A stretch of DNA of 64,000 bases from Allobranchiibius sp. CTAmp26 (GTDB lineage: Bacteria > Actinomycetota > Actinomycetes > Actinomycetales > Dermatophilaceae), in the NCBI RefSeq assembly GCF_017565405.1, contig NZ_JAGEKR010000010.1, positions 265,633-329,632 on the forward strand, written 5' to 3'. A program made the position numbers and the translations under genes. This document shows, piece by piece, positions 16,320 to 25,663 of this stretch (position 1 is the stretch's first letter; every line of letters starts with the position of its first letter). The notes below the pieces were generated by a model that made no database searches, was not told where the DNA came from, and was given only the letters and a program-made list of their open reading frames with translations.

Positions 16320-18526
16320 TGCCGGGGCACGCCCGCCTGCGGTGACTGCGGCTCGGGCTCGGGCTCCAGGTGCGGCAGCGCCCGGTCCAGCCACCCCGGT
16401 AGCCACCAGTTGGTCCGTCCGAACAGGAACATCGTGGCGGGCACGATGACCAGCCGGATCACGGACGCGTCCAGCAGCACGCTGACCCCGAGCCCCAACG
16501 CGAGCATCTTGATGACGACGTTGCTGGAGAGAAGGAACGAGAAGAAGACGCTGGCCATGATCAGCGCGGCGCAGGTGATGACCTTGGCGGTCACCGCCAT
16601 CCCGTCCGCGACGCTCAGGCCGTTGTCCTGGGTGGCCACCCAGCGTTCGCGGATGCGCGAGAGCAGGAAGACCTCGTAGTCCATCGACAGCCCGAAGACG
16701 ATGGCGAACATCATCATGGGCACGTAGGACTCGATCGGCACCTTCTCGTGCACCCCGAGCAGCGAGCCGCCCCAGCCCCATTGGAAGACGGCGACCACGA
16801 CGCCGTACGCCGCGCCGATCGAGAACAGGTTCGCGATCGCGGCTTTCAGGGCGAGCAACGGACTGCGGAAGCTCGCCAGGAGCAGGACGAACGACGCCGC
16901 GACCACCACGGCGATTATGACGGGCAGCCGGGCGGCGACCTGATCACGGAACTCGAGGTTCCCCGCGAGGGTGCCGGTCACATAGCCGGTCGCCTTCGAG
17001 CCGGCCAGCGCCTTCGGCAGGGTGGTGTCGCGCAACGTCCCCACCAGGGCGTCGGTCTTGGCGTCCTGCGGGCCGGTGGTGGGAATGACGTTCGCTACCA
17101 ACAGCTTCCCGTCGGACGTCGGCTGGGGCGTTGTGGCGGACGCCACGCCGTGGGTGGAGGCGAGGTCCTTCTGCAGGGTGGACCCCAGCTGCTGGGCCGA
17201 CGTCGAGGACATGCCGGACGGGAGTTGCACCACGATCGCGATCGGACCGTTGGCGCCGACTCCGAACCCCTTGCTGATGGCGTCGTAGGCCCGGGCATCT
17301 GTGTACGACGGCGGGTCGGCACCCTCGTCCACGTGGCCGATCGTCATGGACAGCACGGGTATCGCGATGATGACCAGGACCGCCAGACCGGAGAGCAGGT
17401 AGGTCCACGGGCGCCGTTCGACGGCGACGGCGTACCGGTGCCACGGCGTCTCGGCGCCGCTGATGTCGCTCTCCGCACTCGGCGCGCGCACCCGCAACCG
17501 GTCGATCGAGTGACCGGCCAGGCCGAACATCGCCGGCACCAGGGTCACCGATGCCGCGGCCGCGACAGCGACCGCGATCGACGCGGCGGCACCCAATTTG
17601 CCGATGAACGTGATGCCCGAGGCGAACAGGCCGAGCATGGCGATGACGACCGTGATGCCGGCGATGAGCACCGCGCGGCCGCTGGTCGCCGTCGTCCGTC
17701 CCGCGGACTCGACCGGGTCCATCCCGTCCATCACGTGCTGCCGGTGGCGGGTCGTGAGGAACAGTCCGTAGTCGATGCCGACGCCCAGCCCGATCATCAC
17801 GGCCAGCGTGGGCGACACCGACGCGAACTCGGTGGCAGCGGCGACCATCCCGAGGACGCCGAGGCCGGTCCCCACGCCGAGCGCGGCGGTCAGGATCGGC
17901 AGCCCCGCGGCGTACACGCTGCCGAAACCGATCAGCAGCACCAGGATGGCCACCGCGATGCCGATCAGCTCCGAGGTGAGGTGGGCGTTCTCGGGGCGGG
18001 CCGCCTGACCCAGGACCCCGCCGTAGTCGACGTGCACCCCGGCGCTGCGTGCAGGAGCCACCGCGTGGTCGACCGACTGCACGTAGGAGGAGCCCAGCGT
18101 CGTGGGGTTGACGTCGAAATGCACCGTCGCGTACGACGTGCGGCCGTCCTTGGACGTCGTCGCGACAGCCAACGGGTCGCCCACCGACAGCACGTGCGGC
18201 AGCGCACCGACCGCCTGCGCGGACGACTTGATCGGGCTGGAGTGCTGCGACAGCGATCCCGTCGGCACCGTGAAGACCAGTTGCCCGCTCTGACCACCGG
18301 AGGAGGGCGCGTGCTGCTTCAGCAACTGCGCGCCCTCCTGGGCCGAGGAGCCGGGCAGCGAGAAGTCGTCCGAGTACGTCGACCCGATGGCGCGGCTGCC
18401 GAGGCTCGCGCCCGCGAGCAGCACCACCCACACCACCAGGACGATCCAGGCGTGCACGGCGCAGAATCTCCCCAGCCGGTACAACGAGCCCTTCGCCGTC
18501 TGCGGTGGATCCTCGGTGGTGCCCAT
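16301..18526 (-). CDS. MMPL-family (RND) transporter
   Basis: 741 residues with two repeats, each one helix plus a large extracytoplasmic loop plus five helices, the MmpL/RND plan. The conserved inner motif LGVGIDYGLFLTTRHRQ and its second copy FGLSMDYEVFLLSRIRE mark the proton-relay segments. It likely exports lipids or hydrophobic drugs. The ATG at 18526 follows the conserved N-terminal start; a TTG at 18574 is an alternative. It is divergent from a TetR gene with two palindromes in between, so TetR control is likely. Confidence 0.9.
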   Translation of the reverse strand: MGTTEDPPQTAKGSLYRLGRFCAVHAWIVLVVWVVLLAGASLGSRAIGSTYSDDFSLPGSSAQEGAQLLKQHAPSSGGQSGQLVFTVPTGSLSQHSSPIKSSAQAVGALPHVLSVGDPLAVATTSKDGRTSYATVHFDVNPTTLGSSYVQSVDHAVAPARSAGVHVDYGGVLGQAARPENAHLTSELIGIAVAILVLLIGFGSVYAAGLPILTAALGVGTGLGVLGMVAAATEFASVSPTLAVMIGLGVGIDYGLFLTTRHRQHVMDGMDPVESAGRTTATSGRAVLIAGITVVIAMLGLFASGITFIGKLGAAASIAVAVAAAASVTLVPAMFGLAGHSIDRLRVRAPSAESDISGAETPWHRYAVAVERRPWTYLLSGLAVLVIIAIPVLSMTIGHVDEGADPPSYTDARAYDAISKGFGVGANGPIAIVVQLPSGMSSTSAQQLGSTLQKDLASTHGVASATTPQPTSDGKLLVANVIPTTGPQDAKTDALVGTLRDTTLPKALAGSKATGYVTGTLAGNLEFRDQVAARLPVIIAVVVAASFVLLLASFRSPLLALKAAIANLFSIGAAYGVVVAVFQWGWGGSLLGVHEKVPIESYVPMMMFAIVFGLSMDYEVFLLSRIRERWVATQDNGLSVADGMAVTAKVITCAALIMASVFFSFLLSSNVVIKMLALGLGVSVLLDASVIRLVIVPATMFLFGRTNWWLPGWLDRALPHLEPEPEPQSPQAGVPRHAGHTS

Positions 18527-18574
18527 CAGCGACTCGAGGATTCGTTGGAAGTGGGGGTCACAACACCCCGCCAA

Positions 18575-18592
18575 AGTGTCATAACTGACACT
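18575..18592. promoter_or_regulatory. Operator site 1, MMPL/TetR intergenic
   Basis: Perfect palindrome AGTGTCA-TAAC-TGACACT. Confidence 0.7.
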
Positions 18593-18602
18593 AAAGCTAA
18601 AA

Positions 18603-18616
18603 TGTCACACGTGACA
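18603..18616. promoter_or_regulatory. Operator site 2, MMPL/TetR intergenic
   Basis: Perfect palindrome TGTCAC-AC-GTGACA; half-sites like site 1 but with a 2-base spacer. Centres are 26 bp apart. Confidence 0.65.
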
Positions 18617-18635
18617 AGATGTGGAGTGAGCTCGA

Positions 18636-19253
18636 ATGAGTGAAGAGCCCGGCCGCCGGGAAGCGAACAAACGTGCGACCCGTGAGGCGCTCCAAGAAGC
18701 CGCCGACCGGCTGTTCGCCGAGCGAGGGTACGAGCAGACGACGGTGCGGGACATCGCCGCCGCAGCGCGGGTGACCCCGCGGACCTTCTTCCGCTACTTC
18801 GGCGGCAAGGAGGAGCTGATCGTCGACGAAGCGCTGAGCTGGCTGCCTCGCCTGACCGCCGCCATTCGCCTGCGGCCGCCCCAGGAGACGCCGCTCACCG
18901 CCGTCCTCCTCTCCCTCGCCGACGTGTCCGCCCAGCTGCGCGACCAGGGCCTGCCCGCACCGGTACTGCTCTTCGCGGAGGGGCCGCCCAGCACCCGGTT
19001 GCGCCTGCGCGGGCCCGCGTTGCTGCTGCGTTTCGAGGAGGGCATCGCCGATGCCCTCCTCGACCGTCTCTGCACCGATCGACCGGTCGACGACGCCGTG
19101 CGCTACGAGAGCGAGGTCTACGCCCGCGCTGCGGTCGCGGCCATGCGCAGCGCGATGATCAGGGACTGGGCACAGCGGGCCGGTGGCGCGACCGAACCCA
19201 TCCCGTTGGGGGAGCTGATGCGTACGGCGTTCGCCCTCACCTCCGCGTCCTGA
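18636..19253 (+). CDS. TetR-family transcriptional regulator
   Basis: 205 residues. The N-terminal DNA-binding domain reads TVRDIAAAARVTPRTFFRYF, with the motif TFFRYFGGKEEL typical of actinobacterial TetR proteins that control efflux. The C-terminal domain belongs to the MftR-like class by general pattern, without a recognised ligand site. GGAG lies 9 bases upstream of the ATG. It is divergent from the MMPL transporter with two operators between them. Confidence 0.9.
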   Translation: MSEEPGRREANKRATREALQEAADRLFAERGYEQTTVRDIAAAARVTPRTFFRYFGGKEELIVDEALSWLPRLTAAIRLRPPQETPLTAVLLSLADVSAQLRDQGLPAPVLLFAEGPPSTRLRLRGPALLLRFEEGIADALLDRLCTDRPVDDAVRYESEVYARAAVAAMRSAMIRDWAQRAGGATEPIPLGELMRTAFALTSAS

Positions 19254-19349
19254 GCCCCCGCCGGACCGATCCGGCGGGCGCAGAGGATCGCGAGCGGCCG
19301 GCGCCCCCGGGCGTCGAAAGCGGACGCCCTGCGATCCGGGCGACCGGCG

Positions 19350-19355
19350 TACTGT
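19350..19355 (+). promoter_or_regulatory. -10 element of leaderless desaturase gene
   Basis: TACTGT, 6 bases before the ATG at 19362. Confidence 0.5.
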
Positions 19356-19361
19356 CGAAAC

Positions 19362-20318
19362 ATGAGCACTGCACCCGCCCACCTGCTCGAGGAGCTCGAG
19401 CCCGTCGTCGCGCAGAACCTCGACCGACACCTCGGGTTGGCACAGGAGTGGCATCCGCACGACTACGTCCCGTGGAGCGAGGGACGCGACTTCGCCGCCA
19501 TGGGTGGGGAGGACTGGGCGCCGGAGCAGTCCCGCCTCTCCGAGGTGGGCAAGGCCGCGATGATCACCAACCTGCTCACCGAGGACAACCTGCCGTCCTA
19601 CCACCGCGAGATTGCAACCCGCTTCGGGCGTGACGGTGCCTGGGGCACCTGGGTCGGTCGGTGGACCGCCGAGGAGAACCGGCACGGCATCGCGATGCGC
19701 GACTACCTCGTCGTCACCCGCGGGGTGGACCCGGTCGAGTTGGAGCGCGCGCGGATGGACTATATGACCTCCGGCTACGACTCCGGTGACAAGACACCTC
19801 TGGAAGCGGTCACCTACGTCTCGTTCCAGGAGCTGGCGACGCGCGTGTCGCACCGCAACACCGGCAAGGTCACCGGCGACCCGGTCGCCGACAAGCTGCT
19901 GGCGCGGATCTCCAAGGACGAGAACCTGCACATGGTCTTCTACCGCAACATCGTGGAGGCCGCGCTCAAGATCGCGCCCGACGCGACGATGCGGGCGATC
20001 GCCGACGAGGTGATCGGGTTCGAGATGCCCGGCGCGACGATGGCGGGTTTCCGTCGCAACTCGATGATGATCGCCAAGGCCGGCGTCTACGACCTGCGGC
20101 TGCACCACGACGAGGTCATCGCCCCGATCCTGAAGTACTGGAACGTGGACGGGCTGACGGGCCTCGGCCCGGAGGGTGAGAAGGCCCGCGAGGAGCTGGC
20201 GACGTTCATGGCTGGCCTGGACGAGCAGGCGACCCGCTTCGTGGACCGCCGCGCCGAGAGTCGCGCCCGGACCGCCGCCCGGTCCGAGTCCGGCGAGACA
20301 CCCGACATCGCCAGCTGA
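19362..20318 (+). CDS. Acyl-ACP desaturase (stearoyl-ACP 9-desaturase family, DesA-like)
   Basis: 318 residues, soluble ferritin-like di-iron desaturase. The two iron-binding motifs are ExxH in TAEENRHG and DENLHMVFY, and an earlier Glu lies in LLTEDNLPSYH. It introduces a double bond into acyl-ACP for membrane lipids. The N-terminus LLEELEPVVAQNLDRHL and W-x-P-H-D-Y-V-P-W match actinobacterial DesA proteins. Gly/Arg-rich C-terminal tail. Confidence 0.93.
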   Translation: MSTAPAHLLEELEPVVAQNLDRHLGLAQEWHPHDYVPWSEGRDFAAMGGEDWAPEQSRLSEVGKAAMITNLLTEDNLPSYHREIATRFGRDGAWGTWVGRWTAEENRHGIAMRDYLVVTRGVDPVELERARMDYMTSGYDSGDKTPLEAVTYVSFQELATRVSHRNTGKVTGDPVADKLLARISKDENLHMVFYRNIVEAALKIAPDATMRAIADEVIGFEMPGATMAGFRRNSMMIAKAGVYDLRLHHDEVIAPILKYWNVDGLTGLGPEGEKAREELATFMAGLDEQATRFVDRRAESRARTAARSESGETPDIAS

Positions 20319-20390
20319 CGACGGTCCCTCTCGGCCGACCCGCGTCCAGCGCACTAGCGTGTGGACGTCGTCCGGTCCGAGGGAGTGCGC

Positions 20391-21179
20391 ATGTATGGGT
20401 CGGGGCATCTGACCGAGTTGTTCCGGGCACTGGACCTCACCGGAGTACTCGCCAACGCCGTGCTCGGCGGGGTCATCGCCCGCACGGAGAAGCTGGACCC
20501 GTTCGGTTTCGCGACCCTGGCGGTGCTGTCGGGGTTGGGCGGCGGACTGATCCGCGACGTACTGCTGCAGCACGGCACCCCCGTGGCCCTGACGGACTAC
20601 GCCTACCTGTTGACCGCCCTCGTCGGTGCGGTGATCACCTTCGTCATCCGCGTCGAGGGTCGCGCCTGGGACAAGGTCTGGCCGGTGATCGACGCGCTGG
20701 CACTCGGGACGTGGGCCGCGGCCGGCGCGGCGAAGACCCTCGCGGCCGGTCTCGGCTGGTTGCCCGCGGTGCTCCTGGGGATGATCACCGCGGTGGGCGG
20801 CGGAGCGGTGCGCGATGTCGTCCTGCGCCGCATCCCCGGGGTGCTCGGCGGCAACACCCTCTACGCCACGTGTGCGCTCGCGGGCGCGGGTCTGCTCGTG
20901 CTGCTCTCCGAGAACGGCCACCCCACCGTCGGCCTCGTCGCGGCGACGATCTTCGCCGCTGGTCTCTGCCTGATCGCGCGGTGGCGGGGCTGGATGCTTC
21001 CGAACGCCGACGCCTGGTCGCCCGCCCGGGTGGTGCCCCCGGCGTACCGGCAGCGGATCCGCCAGAAGATCGATCCCGACGCCCGGATGTGGCGACGGAT
21101 CCGCTCGGATGACTCCCCGCGCAACTCGGCTCCCGACAGCACGTCATCCGACCCCGCTCGACCCGAGGAGACACCATGA
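20391..21179 (+). CDS. TRIC-family (UPF0126) cation channel membrane protein
   Basis: 262 residues from the ATG with GAGGGAG upstream. It contains seven membrane helices in two repeats, each with the family motif GGGLIRDVLL and GGGAVRDVVLRRIPGVL. Bacterial TRIC homologues form trimeric potassium-permeable channels. The C-terminal tail is cytoplasmic, Arg/Ser-rich. The stop overlaps the ATG of the M20 hydrolase (ATGA), so the genes are co-translated, though no shared function is evident. Confidence 0.88.
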   Translation: MYGSGHLTELFRALDLTGVLANAVLGGVIARTEKLDPFGFATLAVLSGLGGGLIRDVLLQHGTPVALTDYAYLLTALVGAVITFVIRVEGRAWDKVWPVIDALALGTWAAAGAAKTLAAGLGWLPAVLLGMITAVGGGAVRDVVLRRIPGVLGGNTLYATCALAGAGLLVLLSENGHPTVGLVAATIFAAGLCLIARWRGWMLPNADAWSPARVVPPAYRQRIRQKIDPDARMWRRIRSDDSPRNSAPDSTSSDPARPEETP

Positions 21180-22447
21180 ACGACACCACGCCCGCGGCGC
21201 GAGTCCTGCAAGGACTGCAGAACGACCGCGCGGACCTCGAGGACTTCTACCGCCACCTGCACCAGCATCCCGAGCTGTCACACCAGGAGACCGCCACGGC
21301 GGAGAGCGTGCGCAGCCGCCTCGAGGACGCCGGGTACGACGTCAGCTTCGGCATCGGCGGCACCGGCGTGGTGGGGGTCCTGCGCAACGGCGACGGGCCG
21401 CGGGTGCTGTTGCGCGCCGACATGGATGCGCTCCCCGTGCAGGAGGCCACCGGCCTGGCCTACGCGAGCACGGTGACCACGACCGACCCGTCGGGCGACA
21501 CCGTGCCGGTGATGCACGCCTGCGGCCACGACGTGCACGTGACCGCGCTGCTCGGAGCGGCGGGCCTGATGGCCTCATCCCGGGACCAGTGGAAGGGCAC
21601 GCTCGTGGCGCTCTTCCAACCGGCCGAGGAGGTCGGCGACGGTGCGCGCGGCATGGTCGACGACGGTGCATTCGCCGACGCGGTCGGCGCGGTCGACGTG
21701 GCCCTCGCCCAGCACGTGATGCCGGTCCCCGCCGGGCGGATCGGCACCCGCCCGGGCGCGATCCTGTCGGCCGCCGACAGCATGCGCGTCACCGTCCACG
21801 GCCGAGGCGCCCACGGGTCGATGCCACAGGCCGCCATCGACCCCGTGGTGCTCGCGGCCATGATCGTCGTCCGTCTGCAGACCGTGGTCTCCCGCGAGGT
21901 CGCACCGACCGAGCCCGCGGTGCTCACCATCGGCAGCCTGCGGGCCGGCTCCAAGAGCAACGTGATCGGCGACCACGCCGTCCTCGAGCTGAACGTGCGC
22001 ACCTACAACGAACAGACGCGCACCAGCGTGCTCGACGCCGTACGCCGGATCGTCACGGCCGAATGCCAGGCCTCGGACAGCCCCAAGCCACCGGAGTTCG
22101 AGCTCTTCGACCGGTTCCCCGCGACCACGAACGACACGGCGACGACGGAGAAGGTCGCCGCGGCGTTCGCCGACCACTTCGGCGAGCGCCACTTCGACGC
22201 ACCGCTGGAGAGCGCGAGCGAGGACTTCAGCGACCTGCCCGAGGCGCTGGGCGTGCCCTACAGCTACTGGATCTTCGGAGGCGCCGACCCGTCGGCCTAC
22301 CAGGCGGCGGAGGACGCGGGGCGAGTCGCGCAGGACATCCCCGTGAACCACTCACCCTTCTTCGCGCCGGTCCTGCAGCCCACCCTCGACACCGGCGTCG
22401 AGGCGCTGGTCGTCGCCGCGCTCGCCTACCTCGGCACCGGTGGCTGA
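21176..22447 (+). CDS. M20-family amidohydrolase (N-acyl amino acid / hippurate hydrolase type)
   Basis: 423 residues. Metal-binding motifs of M20D peptidases are present: RADMDALPV, HACGHDVHV and QPAEEVGDGARGM. A dimerisation (lid) domain is in the middle (GRGAHGSMPQ). Related enzymes remove acyl groups from amino acids such as hippurate, or cleave IAA conjugates. It is translationally coupled to the upstream TRIC gene. Confidence 0.9.
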   Translation: MNDTTPAARVLQGLQNDRADLEDFYRHLHQHPELSHQETATAESVRSRLEDAGYDVSFGIGGTGVVGVLRNGDGPRVLLRADMDALPVQEATGLAYASTVTTTDPSGDTVPVMHACGHDVHVTALLGAAGLMASSRDQWKGTLVALFQPAEEVGDGARGMVDDGAFADAVGAVDVALAQHVMPVPAGRIGTRPGAILSAADSMRVTVHGRGAHGSMPQAAIDPVVLAAMIVVRLQTVVSREVAPTEPAVLTIGSLRAGSKSNVIGDHAVLELNVRTYNEQTRTSVLDAVRRIVTAECQASDSPKPPEFELFDRFPATTNDTATTEKVAAAFADHFGERHFDAPLESASEDFSDLPEALGVPYSYWIFGGADPSAYQAAEDAGRVAQDIPVNHSPFFAPVLQPTLDTGVEALVVAALAYLGTGG

Positions 22448-22539
22448 GCCCACCGGATCCGACCGGTTTCGACCGAAGTACGTCGTGAAGATTCAATATC
22501 GGTCATAAACAGCCACTATGTGATCCGAAATGACGGGTC

Positions 22540-22568
22540 TTGACACATTCTTGATACGGGTGGAATGT
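22540..22568 (+). promoter_or_regulatory. Promoter of leaderless Tat-exported protein gene
   Basis: TTGACA (22540-22545), 17-base spacer, GAATGT (22563-22568), 6 bases before the ATG at 22575. Confidence 0.6.
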
Positions 22569-22574
22569 GCCCGT

Positions 22575-24779
22575 ATGACCGATAGAGAGCCTGTAGATCA
22601 GCCGTCGGGTACCTCCGCCGCGGGGCGGGTCACGGCGGACCACTCGCGAAGGAACTTCCTGACCCTGGCGGGTGCGGCGGGGCTGGGCGCCGCCGCCACC
22701 GGTTGGGCGCTGTCCCCGGAGGCCTTCGCCGCAACGGCGGCGCCTTCGGCGGCCACGGGTGGCCGCACCGCCGCTCCCACCTTCACGCCCATTCGTCCGC
22801 CGGCGACACCGCTGGCGGTGCGGTCGCCGTATCTGAGCACCTGGCTGGCGACCGACAATCTGCCCGGCACGTGGCCGACGTTCTGGACCGGGCGGATCAC
22901 CGCGATGGCCGGTATCGCGCAGATCGACGGCACGGCATACGTGTTCCTCGGCAATCCCACGCTGCCGAACACGAACCCGCTGCCGACGATGCGGCAGGTC
23001 AACCTCACGGTCACCGGCACGTCGTCGGTCTACACGCTGGAGGAAGCGGGCGTCAGGGTGGTGGTCACCTTCTTCTCACCCGTCGAGCCCGGCGACCAGC
23101 GCCGCCAGAGCACACCCCTCAGCTACGTCTCCGCGACGGCGAAGTCGGTCGACGGCCGCTCGCACCAGGTCGGCCTGCACTTCGACATCTCCGGCGAGTG
23201 GGGCTACGGCGACACCTCGGCGGAGATCACCTGGGAGCAGACGGACATCGGCAGTGGAGCCAACCGGCTGATCAACCTCAACTACACCCCGGCGAACCCG
23301 ACCGTGCTGGCGGAGTCGAACGACATGGCCAGCTGGGGGACGATGGTGTGGACCACCCAGCACCGCCCAGGTCTGACCCATCAGATCGGCGAGGACAACG
23401 TCGTCCGCGCCCGCGTGGTCGGCGGTGGAGCGCTCGACAACACCATCGACACCGCGAAACCTCGCGCGATCGACGACCGGTGGCCGGTCTTCGCCTTCCA
23501 CCTCGATCTGGGCAGCGTCCGCAGCGCGACCGAACCGATGGTCATCTCGATCGGTCACGTGCGCGAGCCCGCGGTCAGTTACCTCACCAAGCCGCTCGCA
23601 CCGCGGTGGAAGGCCTACTTCCCGGCGTGGCAGGACATGGTCGCGTTCTTCCACAGCGACTGGTCCGCGGCGTCGAAACGAGCCGCGGCTCTGAACAACC
23701 GCATCAGCGGTGCCGCAGGTCGGGCAGGGGGCACGCAGTACGCCGCGTTGGTCGCGACCGCGCTGCGCCAGGCCTACGCCGGGACCGAGCAGGTCACCGG
23801 CCCCGACGGCACCGCGTGGGCATTCCTCAAGGAGATCTCCAGCGACGGCAACATGTCCACCGTCGACGTCACCTATCCGTGCATGCCGGTGTTCCTCTAC
23901 CTCGACCCGGCCTATCTCGCGGCGATCCTGGAACCGATCCTGCAGTACGCCGAGACCGGCGGGTGGCCCAAGCAGTTCGCCGAGCACGACCTCGGGGCGC
24001 ACTACCCGAACGCCGACGGCCACAACGACGGCAACGAGGAGGACATGCCGGTCGAGGAATCGGCCAACATGCTGATCATGTCCGCGGCCTACCTGCAGCG
24101 AGCGGACGCGGCGGCGGCCACGACGTTCGCCACGACGCACTACGCGATCCTCAAGCAGTGGAGCGACTACCTCGTCGGCAACGCGCTCGACCCGGGCTAC
24201 CAGAACCAGACCGACGACTTCACCGGCTTCATCGCCCACAGCGTCAACCTCGCGCTGAAGGGCATCGTCGGAATCGGCGCGATGAGCGTCGTGGCGACCA
24301 CGGCGGGCAGGAGCGCCGACGCCGCCCACTACCTGGGCGTCGCCCGCGACTACATCGGGCAGTGGGTGACCAAGTCCACGGACACCGGGGGCAAGCACCT
24401 CAAGCTCGCCTACGACCAGGACGGCACCTGGAGCCTGAAGTACAACGGGTACGCCGACAAGCTCCTCGGTCTCGGTCTGGTGCCCACCACGGTCGCCGCG
24501 GAGGAGGCCCGTTGGTACCTGGCCCGGGCCGGCACCTACGGGGTACCGCTGGACATCCGCCACACCTACACCAAGGCCGACTGGGAGATGTGGACCGCGG
24601 CGTGGCTGTCCGATCAACCCAAGATCACCAGCCGACTGATCCAAGGTCTCTACACGTTCGGGAACACCACGCCCTCCCGGGTGCCCTTCAGCGACTGGTA
24701 CGACACCGCGACCGATCGGCAGAGCGGATTCCAGGCCAGGCCGACGGTCGGAGGGTTCTTCGCGCTGCTGACCGTGTAA
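22575..24779 (+). CDS. Tat-exported glutaminase-family protein (DUF4964/5127/4965/1793)
   Basis: 734 residues. The Tat signal SRRNFLTLAGAAGLGAA lies at about residues 24-40 with cleavage after EAFAA. The mature start PPATPLAVRSPYLSTWL and the later blocks (WAFLKEISSDGNMSTVDVTYP; HDLGAHYPNADGHNDG; VEESANMLIM) match the fungal GtaA-type glutaminase family and its bacterial homologues (motifs HDLGAHYPNA, EESANMLIM). True activity in bacteria is often unproven. Promoter appears leaderless. Confidence 0.85.
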   Translation: MTDREPVDQPSGTSAAGRVTADHSRRNFLTLAGAAGLGAAATGWALSPEAFAATAAPSAATGGRTAAPTFTPIRPPATPLAVRSPYLSTWLATDNLPGTWPTFWTGRITAMAGIAQIDGTAYVFLGNPTLPNTNPLPTMRQVNLTVTGTSSVYTLEEAGVRVVVTFFSPVEPGDQRRQSTPLSYVSATAKSVDGRSHQVGLHFDISGEWGYGDTSAEITWEQTDIGSGANRLINLNYTPANPTVLAESNDMASWGTMVWTTQHRPGLTHQIGEDNVVRARVVGGGALDNTIDTAKPRAIDDRWPVFAFHLDLGSVRSATEPMVISIGHVREPAVSYLTKPLAPRWKAYFPAWQDMVAFFHSDWSAASKRAAALNNRISGAAGRAGGTQYAALVATALRQAYAGTEQVTGPDGTAWAFLKEISSDGNMSTVDVTYPCMPVFLYLDPAYLAAILEPILQYAETGGWPKQFAEHDLGAHYPNADGHNDGNEEDMPVEESANMLIMSAAYLQRADAAAATTFATTHYAILKQWSDYLVGNALDPGYQNQTDDFTGFIAHSVNLALKGIVGIGAMSVVATTAGRSADAAHYLGVARDYIGQWVTKSTDTGGKHLKLAYDQDGTWSLKYNGYADKLLGLGLVPTTVAAEEARWYLARAGTYGVPLDIRHTYTKADWEMWTAAWLSDQPKITSRLIQGLYTFGNTTPSRVPFSDWYDTATDRQSGFQARPTVGGFFALLTV

Positions 24780-24915
24780 GGGACGGCCCCCTGTTGCAGA
24801 GACACAGAACGGCGCGTTTCGGAGGACCCACAGTCTTTACAGAGGGGACCCAGAACTTGGGCCGGCAACCTTGGCAGAGTGCTGAGTTCGGACTGTCAAG
24901 GAGCGATGTAGGACC
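24780..24915. other. Intergenic, no feature seen
   Basis: 136 bases upstream of the membrane cytochrome-like gene. I see no clear terminator or promoter. Confidence 0.4.
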
Positions 24916-25575
24916 GTGCGGGCCCCCATCGTCGATTCGTCGGCGCACACCCAACAGGCACTCGACGGCGCGCAGGGCAACCGACGTCTGACTGCCTCGA
25001 CCGGCATGCTGCTGATCCTGCTGCTGGCCGTCGAAGGCGCGACGATCCTGGCGATCCGGCAGCTGATCGCCGTTCACGTGTTCGTCGGTCTGCTGCTCGT
25101 CCTGCCGGTCCTGTGGAAGATGGCGACCACCGGGTACCGGTTCTTCCGGTACTACACGGGCACCGAGGCCTACGTCCGCAGCGGGCCGCCGCCGCTCGTC
25201 CTGCGGGTGCTCGGCCCGTTGATGATCCTCACGACGATCGCGTTGCTGGCAACGGGCATCATGCTGATCGTCGAGGGCCCCGGCCGATCCCACCAGTGGC
25301 TCTTCCTGCATCAGGCGTCCTTCTTCGCATGGGTCGCGGTCACCACGATCCACGTGCTGGGTCATCTGCGCGAGGCGCTGGTCGAGACCTGGCGCGACCT
25401 TCGGCCTCGCGCCGACGACCCGGCCGCACGCCGCGTGCGGGTGCGCGCCATCGCTCTCGTCGTCGTCCTGCTGCTCGGCGTCGGCCTGGCGAGCGCCGTG
25501 TATCCCTCCGCGTCGGCATGGACCAGCGGTCAGTCCTTCCACCGGGACCACGGCTTCGAGGGCCGCCCGCACTGA
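24916..25575 (+). CDS. Membrane cytochrome b-like protein (DUF4405-type)
   Basis: 219 residues with four membrane helices and a fifth near the C-terminus. Histidines positioned in helices (IAVHVFVGLLL, FLHQASFFAWVAVTTIHVLGHL) fit bis-heme ligation as in b-type cytochromes of the DUF4405 or Ni/Fe-hydrogenase b type. A short Ser/Thr/His tail faces outside. It precedes the two-component system and the flavin redox operon, so it is probably part of the same electron chain. The GTG start is uncertain; heme binding is inferred. Confidence 0.65.
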   Translation: MRAPIVDSSAHTQQALDGAQGNRRLTASTGMLLILLLAVEGATILAIRQLIAVHVFVGLLLVLPVLWKMATTGYRFFRYYTGTEAYVRSGPPPLVLRVLGPLMILTTIALLATGIMLIVEGPGRSHQWLFLHQASFFAWVAVTTIHVLGHLREALVETWRDLRPRADDPAARRVRVRAIALVVVLLLGVGLASAVYPSASAWTSGQSFHRDHGFEGRPH

Positions 25576-25650
25576 TGGCACCTTCGACCTTCGTACGGCG
25601 CCCGGCCCCGGTCGTGCTCCCCGCACCCCGAAACCTGCACGCACCGCGGA

Positions 25651-25656
25651 TACTGT
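25651..25656 (+). promoter_or_regulatory. -10 element of leaderless response regulator gene
   Basis: TACTGT, 7 bases before the ATG at 25664. Confidence 0.5.
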
Positions 25657-25663
25657 GACTCTC

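Noticed and set aside
14142..16781. Very long open frame on the minus strand opposite the aldo/keto reductase and APC permease genes
   Set aside because: Its translation is Arg/Asp/Gly/His-rich without any domain, and both plus-strand genes have clear family motifs. Long antisense frames are expected at this GC.
18597..20921. 774-codon minus-strand frame opposite TetR, desaturase and TRIC genes
   Set aside because: Low-complexity composition and antisense to three well-recognised genes.
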